In this document: piece by piece, positions 16,468 to 24,731 of the stretch
Layout: every line of letters begins with the position of its first letter
Numbering within the stretch: the stretch's first letter is position 1
Assembly (NCBI GenBank): GCA_025937785.1
Contig: JAICQQ010000046.1
Coordinates: 1-45,868 of the forward strand
Source: Polyangiaceae bacterium
GTDB lineage: Bacteria > Myxococcota_A > Polyangia > Polyangiales > Polyangiaceae
Length of the DNA: 45,868 nt
Reading direction: 5' to 3'
Program-made: the position numbers and the translations under genes
The notes under the pieces: model-generated
The model's database searches: none
The model's input: only the letters and a program-made list of their open reading frames with translations
What the model was told of the DNA's origin: nothing

Positions 16468-17591
16468 GCCGCTCGGCGCGGCGAGCGTGCCTGGCGCTCG
16501 CCGCGTCAACGCTCCTCACGCCCAACGCACACGCCGCTGATCCCGGAGCCTCCACGCCCGAAGCAGCCCTGGTACACATCGACTGCGCCAAGCCGCGCCT
16601 CGACGGGGCTGCGCTCTACGAAAGCCTGGCGCTCGAACTCCAGGCTCAGGGTGTGGCGCTGCGGCCGCTCGACGCCTTCCAAAGCGACGACAACTTCGTG
16701 CTCGAGGTGCGCACCGACTGTGATACGCGACAGCAGCTGGTGCTCCGCGCCGCGCGTGGTGTCCGAAGCGCCGAGCAGCGGTTCAGTTTAGCGGACGTCC
16801 CGCACTCGTCCGAGCCGCGTACCGTGGCGCTGGCGTTGGCCGAGTTGCTCGAAGACTTCCGAGTGCATGGCGAGGTCGACAACGGCACCGCCGGTACCGC
16901 CCCAGCCACCGAAGCGACCCAGGAAAGCAGCGCCAAGACTGCGCTGAACAGCGCCGTCGGTCCATCGCTGGACCTCGGGCCCGAGGTCGACAACGCGTTC
17001 CGCGGGGAACCCGCAGTCACTGTCCGCGACGCGCCACCCGAACCCCAACCCGACGCTGGGGTCCATTTGATGGCGCACTTCGGTATCGAGCAGCGCACGT
17101 TCCGCCTTTCCACTTCCCTCGTCGGGCTCAATGCTGGTTTTTCACTCGGTGGCGCTGAGCTCGGCGCCAGCCTGCTCCGCGGCGACCTGACACCATCCCA
17201 GGAACAGACCTACACCATGGTCGTTGGCAACCTGGGGCTGGGCTACCGCGTGGCGGAAGTCACCAACGGTCGCTGGACGGCGTCGGTCATGCCACGCGTC
17301 GGTTTCGGTACCCTGGTCGTGGCCACTCACTCGGTCGAAGAGAACGACGCCAGCCAACTCTACGGCGACGTAGCGGCGCGGGTCTCCGTGAATGCGCGCG
17401 TTTGGTCTCGCTTGAGCCTGACCTTGAACTCCGAAGCGGGCTACGGTCGAGGCCTGTTGTCGACCGTGGACGGTGTGCCGACGAACGGTTATACAGGTTT
17501 GTTCCTGGGGGTCGCATTGGTAGGCAGCGTGGACTTTGGCTCGCGCAAGAACCCGCGCGTGTGGCCACCCGTACGCACCGAACAAGAATGA
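16464..17591 (+). CDS. Exported, probably outer-membrane protein of the sigma/FecR operon
   Basis: The 375-residue product starts at GTG overlapping the previous stop (GTGA). It has a Sec signal ending at about AHAAD. The first part (30-130) is an alpha/beta segment, followed by an acidic linker. The C-terminal about 190 residues show alternating beta patterns (SLVGLNAGFSLGGAELGASL, RWTASVMPRVGFGTLVVATH, GYTGLFLGVALVGSVDFG) consistent with an outer-membrane barrel. There is no TonB-dependent receptor plug. As third gene of the operon it probably supplies the signal input or the envelope output of the sigma/FecR pair. No specific family name is recognised. Confidence 0.75.
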   Translation: MSRSARRACLALAASTLLTPNAHAADPGASTPEAALVHIDCAKPRLDGAALYESLALELQAQGVALRPLDAFQSDDNFVLEVRTDCDTRQQLVLRAARGVRSAEQRFSLADVPHSSEPRTVALALAELLEDFRVHGEVDNGTAGTAPATEATQESSAKTALNSAVGPSLDLGPEVDNAFRGEPAVTVRDAPPEPQPDAGVHLMAHFGIEQRTFRLSTSLVGLNAGFSLGGAELGASLLRGDLTPSQEQTYTMVVGNLGLGYRVAEVTNGRWTASVMPRVGFGTLVVATHSVEENDASQLYGDVAARVSVNARVWSRLSLTLNSEAGYGRGLLSTVDGVPTNGYTGLFLGVALVGSVDFGSRKNPRVWPPVRTEQE

Positions 17592-17593
17592 AG

Positions 17594-17608
17594 GCGGTCT
17601 ATGACCGC
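17594..17608 (+). terminator. Perfect hairpin two bases after the sigma operon
   Basis: GCGGTC (17594-17599) and GACCGC (17603-17608) form a six-pair stem with a three-base loop, two bases after the TGA of the exported protein gene. No T-run follows, so it may be a weak or factor-assisted terminator or an mRNA 3' end stabiliser. Confidence 0.4.
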
Positions 17609-17716
17609 GCAGTGACAAGGGCAACCAGCGGGTTCCGCGGCACCGGAAAATTGCCGAAATGCCTCGAAGCTGCCGTGCCGCTTGTGCTTCCCACAAAAGC
17701 TGCACATTCTTGGCAG

Positions 17717-19084
17717 GTGAATTCGCATTCGGGTCGGTATCTTCTCGTTCTGTTCGCCTGCTGCTCCAGTCTCGCCCTCGGGCTCGCTTGTTCGAGCGAC
17801 GACAGCGAGAGTGACGACACCGGTGGCACGCCCACGTCGAGCGGCGGTACGTCGAGCGGCGGTGCGTCGAGCGCTGGAGGCACCGGCACCACGAATGCCT
17901 CGGGCGGCACCGGGGGCGGCGGCGACTCGACGAGCACGAATGGAGCTGGCGGCTCGGCCGCGAGCTTCAGCTGTGAGCCTGCCTCCGGTACCGTTCCGTC
18001 ACTCGGCCTCGACAGCATCGCCTCGGGGCTGACCGAGCCGGTGGACGTAACTCCGGCCCCGGGCGACGACGAGCGCCTGTTCGTCGTCGAACAACCGGGC
18101 ACCATCAAGGTGGTGCGAGGCGGCTCCATCGATACGTTCCTCGACATCAGTGACCAAGTGTCGCGCACCGACAATGAACGCGGCATGTTCTCGCTGGCTT
18201 TCCATCCCGACTACCGCGACAACGGCTTGTTCTACGTGCATTACAGCGCTAGCGAGGGCACGCACGATCTCGCCAACGGCACCACCGTGGTTTCCGAATT
18301 CGCGGTCTCCGACGACCCGGACGTCGCTAACCCCGATTCCGAGCGAGTGCTCCTCGCGGTGAACCAACCCAACTGGAACCACAACGGCGGCACCATCGCC
18401 TTCAGCCCCCAAGACGGCTTTCTCTACTTGGGCCTCGGCGACGGCGGTGGCGGCGGCGACCCCGACGAGAACGGGCAAGATCAAGACAGTTTGCTCGGCT
18501 CCATCCTGCGCCTCGACATCGATGGTCGGGAAGCTGGTGAGTACAGCATCCCCCCGGGCAACATGCCCGGCGGCTTACCCGAGATTTGGGACAAGGGCCT
18601 CCGAAACCCGTGGCGGTTCAGCTTCGACGCGTGCAACGGCGACATGTACATCGGCGACGTGGGGCAGAATGAGTACGAAGAGATCAACGTCGAACCCGCC
18701 GGCTCCGGCTCACGCAACTATGGCTGGAACGTGCGCGAGGGGCAGCATTGTTACGAAGCCAACAGCTGCGACTCCGAAGGCATGACCGAACCCGTGCTCG
18801 ACTACGGGCGTGGCGATGGTCAGAGCGTGACCGGCGGCTATGTGTATCGAGGGTCCGCCATCCCGGCGCTGCGCGGCACGTACTTCTACGGCGACTATGG
18901 CAGCGGGAACGTTTGGGCCTTCGATTATGCCGGCGGTTCGATCACGAACGAGCGTGAAATCTCCTTCGATCGGTCGTTGAGCGGCTCCGGCATCGGGCTC
19001 GCCTCATTCGGGCAAGACAACACAGGCGAGCTGTACATCGTGCTCCGCGACGCAGGCGAAGTCCTCAAGATCGTGCCTCGTTAG
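17717..19084 (+). CDS. PQQ-type glucose/sorbosone dehydrogenase-like lipoprotein
   Basis: From the GTG at 17717 the product has 455 residues, with lipobox LGLAC (C25) and a long Ser/Thr/Gly linker (about 30-85). The remainder is the six-bladed propeller of the glucose/sorbosone dehydrogenase family: LAFHPDYRDNGLFYVHY with the catalytic-site histidine, WNHNGGTIAFSPQDGFLYLGLGDGG, KGLRNPWRFSFD, YGWNVREG and GGYVYRGSAIPALRGTYFYGDY. Family enzymes oxidise sugars with PQQ in the periplasm or at the surface; many homologues have no known substrate. An ATG at 17588 would extend the protein, but it overlaps the previous stop and a hairpin and puts 43 residues before the signal, so it is less likely. 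Confidence 0.88.
   Translation: MNSHSGRYLLVLFACCSSLALGLACSSDDSESDDTGGTPTSSGGTSSGGASSAGGTGTTNASGGTGGGGDSTSTNGAGGSAASFSCEPASGTVPSLGLDSIASGLTEPVDVTPAPGDDERLFVVEQPGTIKVVRGGSIDTFLDISDQVSRTDNERGMFSLAFHPDYRDNGLFYVHYSASEGTHDLANGTTVVSEFAVSDDPDVANPDSERVLLAVNQPNWNHNGGTIAFSPQDGFLYLGLGDGGGGGDPDENGQDQDSLLGSILRLDIDGREAGEYSIPPGNMPGGLPEIWDKGLRNPWRFSFDACNGDMYIGDVGQNEYEEINVEPAGSGSRNYGWNVREGQHCYEANSCDSEGMTEPVLDYGRGDGQSVTGGYVYRGSAIPALRGTYFYGDYGSGNVWAFDYAGGSITNEREISFDRSLSGSGIGLASFGQDNTGELYIVLRDAGEVLKIVPR
17834..17872 (+). repeat. 15-bp tandem repeat in the lipoprotein linker
   Basis: ACGTCGAGCGGCGGT occurs twice in tandem (17834-17848, 17849-17863) followed by a partial copy, encoding the flexible TSSGG linker behind the lipobox. 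Such slippage-prone linkers are common in surface lipoproteins. Confidence 0.7.
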
Positions 19085-20319
19085 GCGCCGGTTTTGTCTT
19101 CGCTCTTCGCGCCCCGAAAGTACAGCATCGACCAGCGGCGCGCGGGCGCACCCGAGTCACCCTGACGCGAATGCATGCGGTGGCCGGAGACACTGACCGG
19201 TTCTTGTCCGATGGCGACATCGAGTGCGGTTTCGTAGCGCCCAGCACGCAAGCTCAAAGTTCGTGCGGAGCTCGGAGGGGACAGCGCATACAAGTACTTC
19301 GAATCGTAGATGCAGGGGGCACAGGTGGCGCGCCATTCGCGCGCGTATACGCTCGTGCCCAGCGTCGAGAACGCATCCCACACGGCGCTCACCGATTCGC
19401 GTGCAACCTGGGCGGCCGACATGATCGGTAGCTGCCACGGCTCCTCGGCGGCGCGGCGTTGACCGCGCGTCAAGGTGGCGACGAGCTCGACCGCAGCCCC
19501 GAGCGCCTGCTCAGCGTCTGCCGCAAACACCGGCTCCGCTTCCACCACACCGATACCCACGGCCCAGGCGGCACGCCCCGACGTGAGCGGTACCGCATCC
19601 ACGAGCGTGGTCGGTGTGACGCCGAGCACACCGCTGTTCGGAGTGCAAAGCTCCCGGAGCCAGAACGAGTAACAGAGCTCGAGCGGATCTGCGACTGGTT
19701 CGTCGAAAGAGACCGACCAGGTGTCGACCTCGCGCGGCTTCACCAGGGCGTGCCCCGCCACCATCACGAGCTGACGCGTCCCGACCCAGGGGAGCTCTGG
19801 CGCACAGTCGCGCAAGCCGCTCAGCACGACCGAGACCGTATGGGCTGGCGCCTCGGCGGATTCGGGTGCCGTGACCCAGCCTTCCCAATAGGTATTCGCC
19901 TCGTCACCCGCGAAGAAGGGGCAATGCTCGACGAGTTCGGCGGCGTCGAGCTTCTGAAACGCTCCCAGTCCTCGCTCGACGCTTTCGTACGACACTCCGT
20001 GCTCGATCATGCCGACGACCTTGCGCCGCAATGCCGCCACGCGCTGGCGCGCGAACCGACAGAGCAGCGCTGCGTGGGCATCCAGCAGGAGCCTGTGGTA
20101 ATGCCATCGGCGAGCGGGCACGGTTCGAATTCGCTCGAGGTTAGCGATCACAGGCAGACTCGGGTTGTTCTGCACCTCCGCGTAGGCGAAGAGCGCGTGC
20201 AACCACTGCAGCTGCTTCAGACTGCGCGGCACTTCGCGCGCGCTCCCATGGCCAGTCAGCACCGAAATGCCGTGCCCGAGCGGCGCTGCGCCGCGTTTGA
20301 AGTCGTCGTCGTGATTCAT
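19081..20319 (-). CDS. Protein of unknown function, 412 residues
   Basis: The likely start is the ATG at 20319 (MNHDDDFKRG); in-frame TTG and GTG codons further upstream, at 20367 and 20364, are alternatives. No signal peptide or membrane helix is evident, and no family is recognised. The N-terminal half is helical and basic (ERIRTVPARRWHYHRLLLDAH). The middle is rich in short hydrophobic strands (ELPWVGTRQLVMVAGHALV, AAWAVGIGVVEAEPVFA). The C-terminus holds CAPCIYDSKYLYALSP, with two closely spaced cysteines. Its stop overlaps the stop of the convergent dehydrogenase gene in the four bases TTAG. Codon use looks normal for the region, so it is probably a real gene. Confidence 0.65.
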   Translation of the reverse strand: MNHDDDFKRGAAPLGHGISVLTGHGSAREVPRSLKQLQWLHALFAYAEVQNNPSLPVIANLERIRTVPARRWHYHRLLLDAHAALLCRFARQRVAALRRKVVGMIEHGVSYESVERGLGAFQKLDAAELVEHCPFFAGDEANTYWEGWVTAPESAEAPAHTVSVVLSGLRDCAPELPWVGTRQLVMVAGHALVKPREVDTWSVSFDEPVADPLELCYSFWLRELCTPNSGVLGVTPTTLVDAVPLTSGRAAWAVGIGVVEAEPVFAADAEQALGAAVELVATLTRGQRRAAEEPWQLPIMSAAQVARESVSAVWDAFSTLGTSVYAREWRATCAPCIYDSKYLYALSPPSSARTLSLRAGRYETALDVAIGQEPVSVSGHRMHSRQGDSGAPARRWSMLYFRGAKSEDKTGA

Positions 20320-20836
20320 CGCTAGATTCGACTCGGCACCCAGCGTCTGTGACGCCCAACTCACCAAGTGCCCATGAGGCGCGACGCTGCGCTATTAGGT
20401 GATGGCTCGCACCACGAGCACCAGCATAAGATACTCACCCGGGAGACGCACCAGAGAAATAGCGCACCGAGACGCGCTTTTCCGAAGTGCATCGACAGTG
20501 TCAACAGGAGTGGTCATGGGACGCGTTCGACCCACGCGCAACATGCACCGCGTCCCCTCGTCGTGCCTCCGTCAACTCCGTTTGACGCTCGACGCTGATC
20601 GACATTCGACAGCGCTAGACACCGCCGGCGGGCGACATCGATGCCGATGGCCCGCGAGAATCGACGTGCCACGCTGTGGAAACCTTTCGTCGCGCGTGCT
20701 CGCGACGGCGCGGTCCGACCGTGCCCGCCCATGGCGGTACCGCGTGGTTTCGTAGACGAGCTGCTAGGTCGATGCTCGAAACACCTCGCGCCCCGGCCGT
20801 TGCCGTCACCGCTGGCGGCTGGTATGAGGGTTCGCC
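20320..20836. other. Intergenic stretch without a recognised gene
   Basis: About 500 bases between the divergent unknown gene (-) and the MTH1-like Nudix gene (+). Small open frames here lack family resemblance and ribosome-binding sites. Promoters for both genes must lie here, but no confident -35/-10 pair was found. GAGGG at 20826-20830 is the likely ribosome-binding site for the Nudix gene. Confidence 0.5.
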
Positions 20837-21364
20837 ATGCGTAGGCTGACCGATATCGACTGGGACAGCTGGAAGGCCACGGATCAAGCCACCCTCGTAT
20901 TCGTGACGGATAGCGCCAGAGTCCTCCTGATGCACAAGAAGCGGGGACTCGGGGCGGGGAAGATCAATGCTCCCGGTGGCCGGCTCGAGCCGGGTGAGAC
21001 CCCGCACACCGCGGCGATCCGTGAAGTTCAGGAAGAACTCCGCGTCACGCCGGGCGCTCTGATCAAGTACGGTGAGTTGAGCTTTCAGTTCGTGGATGGC
21101 TATTCGATCTTCGTCCACGTGTTTCGCGCCAGCACTTTCTCGGGTGTACCTACGGAAACCGCGGAGGCACGTCCGCTCTGGACCTCCGTCGATAGGATTC
21201 CCTATGCTTCGATGTGGCGGGACGATGCGCTCTGGGTACCGTTGCTGCTCTCGAGCCGCTACTTTTCTGGTAGGTTTCTGTTCGATCAGGAGCTGATGCT
21301 CGACTACGATCTTGACGACGTGGCAAGTGCTGGCGAGCTGCTCGATCCACACGTCGTTCCGTGA
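20837..21364 (+). CDS. Nudix hydrolase, MTH1-like 8-oxo-dGTP diphosphatase
   Basis: The 175-residue product carries a Nudix box at about 48-70 (GGRLEPGETPHTAAIREVQE), with Arg in place of the usual Gly near its end. Beyond the box it resembles the animal MTH1 arrangement: KKRGLGAGKINAPGG (equivalent of KKRGFGAGRWNGFGG, with the substrate Asn kept), MWRDDALWVPLLL (the paired Asp of MTH1) and FDQELMLDYDLDDV at the C-terminus. MTH1 removes oxidised purine nucleotides from the pool. The ATG follows GAGGG by six bases. Substrate preference is inferred. Confidence 0.88.
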   Translation: MRRLTDIDWDSWKATDQATLVFVTDSARVLLMHKKRGLGAGKINAPGGRLEPGETPHTAAIREVQEELRVTPGALIKYGELSFQFVDGYSIFVHVFRASTFSGVPTETAEARPLWTSVDRIPYASMWRDDALWVPLLLSSRYFSGRFLFDQELMLDYDLDDVASAGELLDPHVVP

Positions 21365-21663
21365 CCCAATTCGGTCGTCGTCCGGTCCCACCCGGGTCTC
21401 AGCCCCGGCGGCGTGGGCCGGCTCGGCGCCTCGAGGCGAGCGGCTGTGCCGCCGTCATCGCGTGCAGTCGCCCCACAAAGATTCAACCCAGCCGGGAACA
21501 CCAGTCCAGGCGGTGCCCGGCCCGGCAAGTTCAACGGCGCGAATTTTCGCGAGAAGCCAAGCCCCCAGCGCTCGAGCTTCCGGGTACGGAAATGCGACGC
21601 GCGTTGGCGATTGACTGCGAGCCCGCCCAGCGAAACTCTTCACCCGCTCGCAGAGGTTCGGCG
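21365..21663. other. Intergenic stretch without a recognised gene
   Basis: About 300 bases between two plus-strand genes. The reading frame of the next gene stays open through it, but the translation is Arg/Pro-rich and low-complexity, and the good ribosome-binding site and ATG lie at its end. Nothing else was recognised. Confidence 0.5.
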
Positions 21664-22143
21664 ATGAAGGTTCACGTGGCATGGTCCCCCATCGAGTTCT
21701 CGAGCTCACTCCGCTCGAGCGCCAGCCTGATTGCCGATCTCAGCCCCGATGGCGAGCACATCGTGTGGATGGATGCCCAGGAACAGCGCATCACCTTGCG
21801 CCCGTCAGCGCGCGACGAGGACCCCAAGCTGGCAGCGTACCTGACGAGCGTTGGACTCCGTCGCGACCAGTTGCGCAGGCTCGTCGGTGAGGTGCACCTA
21901 CCCGGGGGTCAGGAGTTGACGCGCCTGGTCCTGCGCGACGTGCTCAATGTCTTCTTGCTGAGCGAGGAGCCACCCGGAAACGATCCGGTGCCCAACGACC
22001 TGCCACTCCCGCTCGAGAGCATCTCCGTCTTCAGCCAGGGGGCTGCATGGCCGGGCTACGAGCGCGCATCGCTCGAACCAGACGGTGACATTCTCGTCAA
22101 CCATGTCATCATGGCTTCGGTCATTCCCCCGGCACCCGCATGA
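21664..22143 (+). CDS. Protein of unknown function, 159 residues
   Basis: The ATG at 21664 follows GAGG eight bases upstream. The product is acidic and soluble, with no signal peptide or membrane helix. It contains strand-like stretches (SASLIADLSPDGEHIVWMDA) and a helical central part (LGLRRDQLRRLVGEV-like, LTRLVLRDVLNVFLL). No family is recognised. It sits 58 bases before the DUF423 gene on the same strand. Confidence 0.65.
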   Translation: MKVHVAWSPIEFSSSLRSSASLIADLSPDGEHIVWMDAQEQRITLRPSARDEDPKLAAYLTSVGLRRDQLRRLVGEVHLPGGQELTRLVLRDVLNVFLLSEEPPGNDPVPNDLPLPLESISVFSQGAAWPGYERASLEPDGDILVNHVIMASVIPPAPA

Positions 22144-22201
22144 GGTCCTCGGGTCCCCACACCGCCTGAGTCAGGCCCGTTTCGAGATTGCGGAAGTTCT
22201 A

Positions 22202-22588
22202 GTGCAAGGCTGGCTTTGGGTAGCGACTGGAGTGAATGGGTTCGTCGCCGTGGCCCTGGGCGCCTTTGGTGCCCACGGGCTCCAACGCTGGCTCGCAGGC
22301 GCGGAAGCCCTTGAGCGTCGCTTGGCCTGGTGGCAGACGGCCTCGCAGTACCACCTGACGCACGCGCTGGCTCTGGGCGTCGCAGCCTACCTAGCCAGCC
22401 GAGAGCCCGGTGTCGGGAAAATTGCGGGCGTGTGCTTTCAGATCGGCATCCTGCTCTTTTCGGGTAGCCTGTATGCCATGACCTTGTCCGGGGCGCGCTG
22501 GCTCGGAGCAGTGACGCCGTTCGGAGGGCTCGCCCTGCTCGGCGGCTGGGCCGCGGTAGCAGCGAGTGGGTACCGCTTGCTGAAGTGA
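22202..22588 (+). CDS. DUF423 family small membrane protein
   Basis: From the GTG at 22202 the product has 128 residues, matching the usual DUF423 (YgdD) length. It has four predicted membrane helices: WLWVATGVNGFVAVALGAFGA, the segment ending YHLTHALALGVAAYLA, IAGVCFQIGILLFSGSLYAM, and AVTPFGGLALLGGWAAVAAS. Family marks are VALGAFGAHGL, WQTA, and LFSGSLY...RWLGAVTPFGG. The function is unknown throughout the family. An upstream ATG at 22085 would overlap the previous gene and add hydrophilic sequence, so it was not chosen. Confidence 0.88.
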   Translation: MQGWLWVATGVNGFVAVALGAFGAHGLQRWLAGAEALERRLAWWQTASQYHLTHALALGVAAYLASREPGVGKIAGVCFQIGILLFSGSLYAMTLSGARWLGAVTPFGGLALLGGWAAVAASGYRLLK

Positions 22589-22616
22589 GCGCGCCGGCGG
22601 GCCCCGCGGTGGGTGC

Positions 22617-22646
22617 ATGTCGCTCGTATGAGTACTCGCGCGACAT
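22617..22646. promoter_or_regulatory. Nested inverted repeat, candidate operator
   Basis: ATGTCGC (22617-22623) pairs with GCGACAT (22640-22646), and an eight-base palindrome GAGTACTC (22630-22637) lies between them. It sits in the gap between the DUF423 gene and the following unknown gene, about 210 bases before the likely start of the latter. Confidence 0.35.
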
Positions 22647-22855
22647 ACAGCGCGGCATCGACGCATCACGAATATCTACGGACTGCTCAAGCGAGCAGAT
22701 CCAACTGACGATTTCGTGCGTTCGATGTCGCACCGGCGTCGAAAATCGACGGCGATCGGCCGTTACGCCGAAGCGGAAGTTAAACGGAGATCCGCCCCCG
22801 GATGGCTAAGGGTTTTCAGAGCCTGACCGTCCCTAAAAGAACCGGAACGCAAATC

Positions 22856-23743
22856 ATGGAATCACAATCCAGCGACAAGAGAAAATCAGAGCTGAAGACG
22901 GGGCGGGAACGCTTCCTGGCCCACGTCATCGAACACGCCCTGCAGGTGGGGCGTCGCTCTCCGGAGGATTTCGTCAGGCACTTTCCGCCCAGCGAGATCA
23001 TGGAAGGCCTCAAGGACCGACCCTCTCTGCGAGCGAAGATTCTCGTTCCCACGGTTGGAACGAAACACAAAGTCGCGCTGAAGAAGAGCTGGCAGTCTGC
23101 CGCGGATGACCTCGCGATCTCGCTGAGCGAAGGCGAAACCCGCGCCGTAATGGTCGTCGAGCTGTTCGACCCGGACGACCGCGTCACCTATCTCGACGAC
23201 GCCAAGCTGTGGAAGTTCATCACCGAAGGCGAGTTCTGGAAGGCTGATTCCAAGGGGAAGAACGCGAAGGTCGCCCAACAGCACGTCGCGTTCATGCTGA
23301 CACAGGCGCTCGAAGACAAGCTGATTACACACGAGGACGTGGTCGAAGGCATCAGCGTCGGCGAACTCGCGCTTCGCCTCAGCAAGGACGCTCTCGGGAA
23401 GATCATCGAAGAAGCTCTGAAGCAGGGCAAGATGGGCAGCGCGTTCACGGAATTCAACCTGCTCGCCGCCATGCCCCCCGAGGTGCTGGTCGAGTATGTT
23501 CCGCTCCCCCACATCTGGGACACTGTGATCCAGAGTAAGATCGCCGAGCGACACGGTTACGTGGCCGCCATCGAGGCCGAAGAGGACACCGTCCACACGG
23601 GCCCCGTGAACGGCAAGGACTTGGACCGTTGGAGCGACGCGCCGGCAAGCGGCGACATCATCGAAGAGCTGGCAGAAGCCTTGGGTGAAGACGACCTCAC
23701 CGACGCAGATTTCGACGACGACGGCATGATCCAAGCCTCGTAG
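22856..23743 (+). CDS. Protein of unknown function, 295 residues, with helical repeats
   Basis: The probable start is the ATG at 22856, behind GGAA; an ATG at 22802 would add 18 residues. The protein is soluble, charged and helix-rich. Three stretches share a similar pattern: FVRHFPPSEIMEGLKDRPSL, VVEGISVGELALRLSKDALG and LLAAMPPEVLVEYVPLPHIW. They may be diverged copies of one helical unit. The C-terminus is strongly acidic (EDDLTDADFDDDG). Codon use is normal and the sequence is well balanced, suggesting a conserved cytoplasmic protein. No family is recognised. Confidence 0.75.
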   Translation: MESQSSDKRKSELKTGRERFLAHVIEHALQVGRRSPEDFVRHFPPSEIMEGLKDRPSLRAKILVPTVGTKHKVALKKSWQSAADDLAISLSEGETRAVMVVELFDPDDRVTYLDDAKLWKFITEGEFWKADSKGKNAKVAQQHVAFMLTQALEDKLITHEDVVEGISVGELALRLSKDALGKIIEEALKQGKMGSAFTEFNLLAAMPPEVLVEYVPLPHIWDTVIQSKIAERHGYVAAIEAEEDTVHTGPVNGKDLDRWSDAPASGDIIEELAEALGEDDLTDADFDDDGMIQAS

Positions 23744-23825
23744 GAGCAGGTCGGCCCCCGGAAAACGCGGCCGCGGCTGAGAACATCCGGGGAGCTCCGC
23801 GAGCGATGGATTAGACTGTTGCTCC

Positions 23826-24527
23826 GTGGCACGCGCCTACCACTGCTCCAATTGTGGCGGCCCCAACGAGGAACGGGCGCGCCTTTGCAAGTACTGTCGC
23901 GCTCCGATCGCGACGGTGCGCTGCGGAGATTGTCACCACATGAACGTGCCGGAAGCGATCCATTGCTCCGGCTGCGGCTACGCCTTGGGTCTGGAGCCGA
24001 TCTACGGGCCCGCGGATCTGCGCTGCGCCACCTGTCGCGGCGATCTGAGTTCGTACCGGGCCGGGGCGGGCCGCTTGTTCGACTGTGGGAGCTGCGGCGG
24101 ACAGTTCGTCCAGCACGAACTGTTGCGGCAGCTGTTGGAACGGCGCGAAGTCGCCGGGGCATTCCTACCCAGGAACACGAGGCGCCGAAACCCGCTCGAA
24201 CAACCCGTGGTGTACCTGAGGTGCCCCGAGTGCCACGAGCTCATGAACCGAAAGAACTTCGGCAATTCGAGCGGGATCATCGTCGACATCTGCACGCGCC
24301 ATGGCTGCTGGTTCGACGCGGGGGAACTGCCCCAGGTGCTGAAGTTCGTCGAGGAAGGTGGGCTGGCGCGAGCCCGCTACCAGGGACAGCTCGCCCGCGC
24401 CCCGTCTCCAGCGAGTTACCCGATCATCGCTCCCCCTGCGCCGCAGCTCTCGAGCGTCGCGGAAGACCTCACCGCCGCGGTTGCGAGTGTGGGCTTGGGC
24501 CTCTTGAACTTGCTCAGCGGCGACTAA
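23826..24527 (+). CDS. Four-zinc-ribbon protein (zf-TFIIB-like C-terminal ribbon)
   Basis: The 233-residue product starts at GTG. It carries four complete zinc ribbons: C7/C10/C21/C24, C33/C36/C47/C50, C67/C70/C87/C90 and C133/C136/C156/C161. The last, CPECHELMNRKNF with ICTRHGCWFDAGEL, matches the zf-TFIIB type. The tail from about 190 is Pro/Ala-rich and ends in a hydrophobic helix (VASVGLGLLNLLSG). The function is unknown. Related bacterial ribbon proteins often link nucleic acid or membrane proteins. No operon partner is evident; the hybrid kinase follows 204 bases later. Confidence 0.82.
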   Translation: MARAYHCSNCGGPNEERARLCKYCRAPIATVRCGDCHHMNVPEAIHCSGCGYALGLEPIYGPADLRCATCRGDLSSYRAGAGRLFDCGSCGGQFVQHELLRQLLERREVAGAFLPRNTRRRNPLEQPVVYLRCPECHELMNRKNFGNSSGIIVDICTRHGCWFDAGELPQVLKFVEEGGLARARYQGQLARAPSPASYPIIAPPAPQLSSVAEDLTAAVASVGLGLLNLLSGD

Positions 24528-24731
24528 CGGTGGCGTATTCCGTCGGCATTGCGCGACGCTGAGCCCCGAACTCAGGTCCGCGAAACCCGGCGTATTTCGT
24601 CAGAACCTGCGAGCGCTCGAGCTGCGCGCTGGGCTTGAGCAGCCACCACTGCGTGGTATCGTTGAGCGTAACTCGAGCGTGAGTGCTTGTATGACCCAGG
24701 ACCTCTTTCAGCAAGTGATCCGGCGGCGATC

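Noticed and set aside
17588..17716. Longer N-terminus for the dehydrogenase-like lipoprotein
   Set aside because: It would overlap the previous stop, include a hairpin, and push the lipoprotein signal 43 residues inward.
20128..20139. tRNA T-loop-like GGTTCGAATTC
   Set aside because: It lies inside a coding region and no cloverleaf can be drawn around it.
20615..21391. Minus-strand open frame over the MTH1-like gene
   Set aside because: It is antisense to a well-supported Nudix gene and shows no domain.
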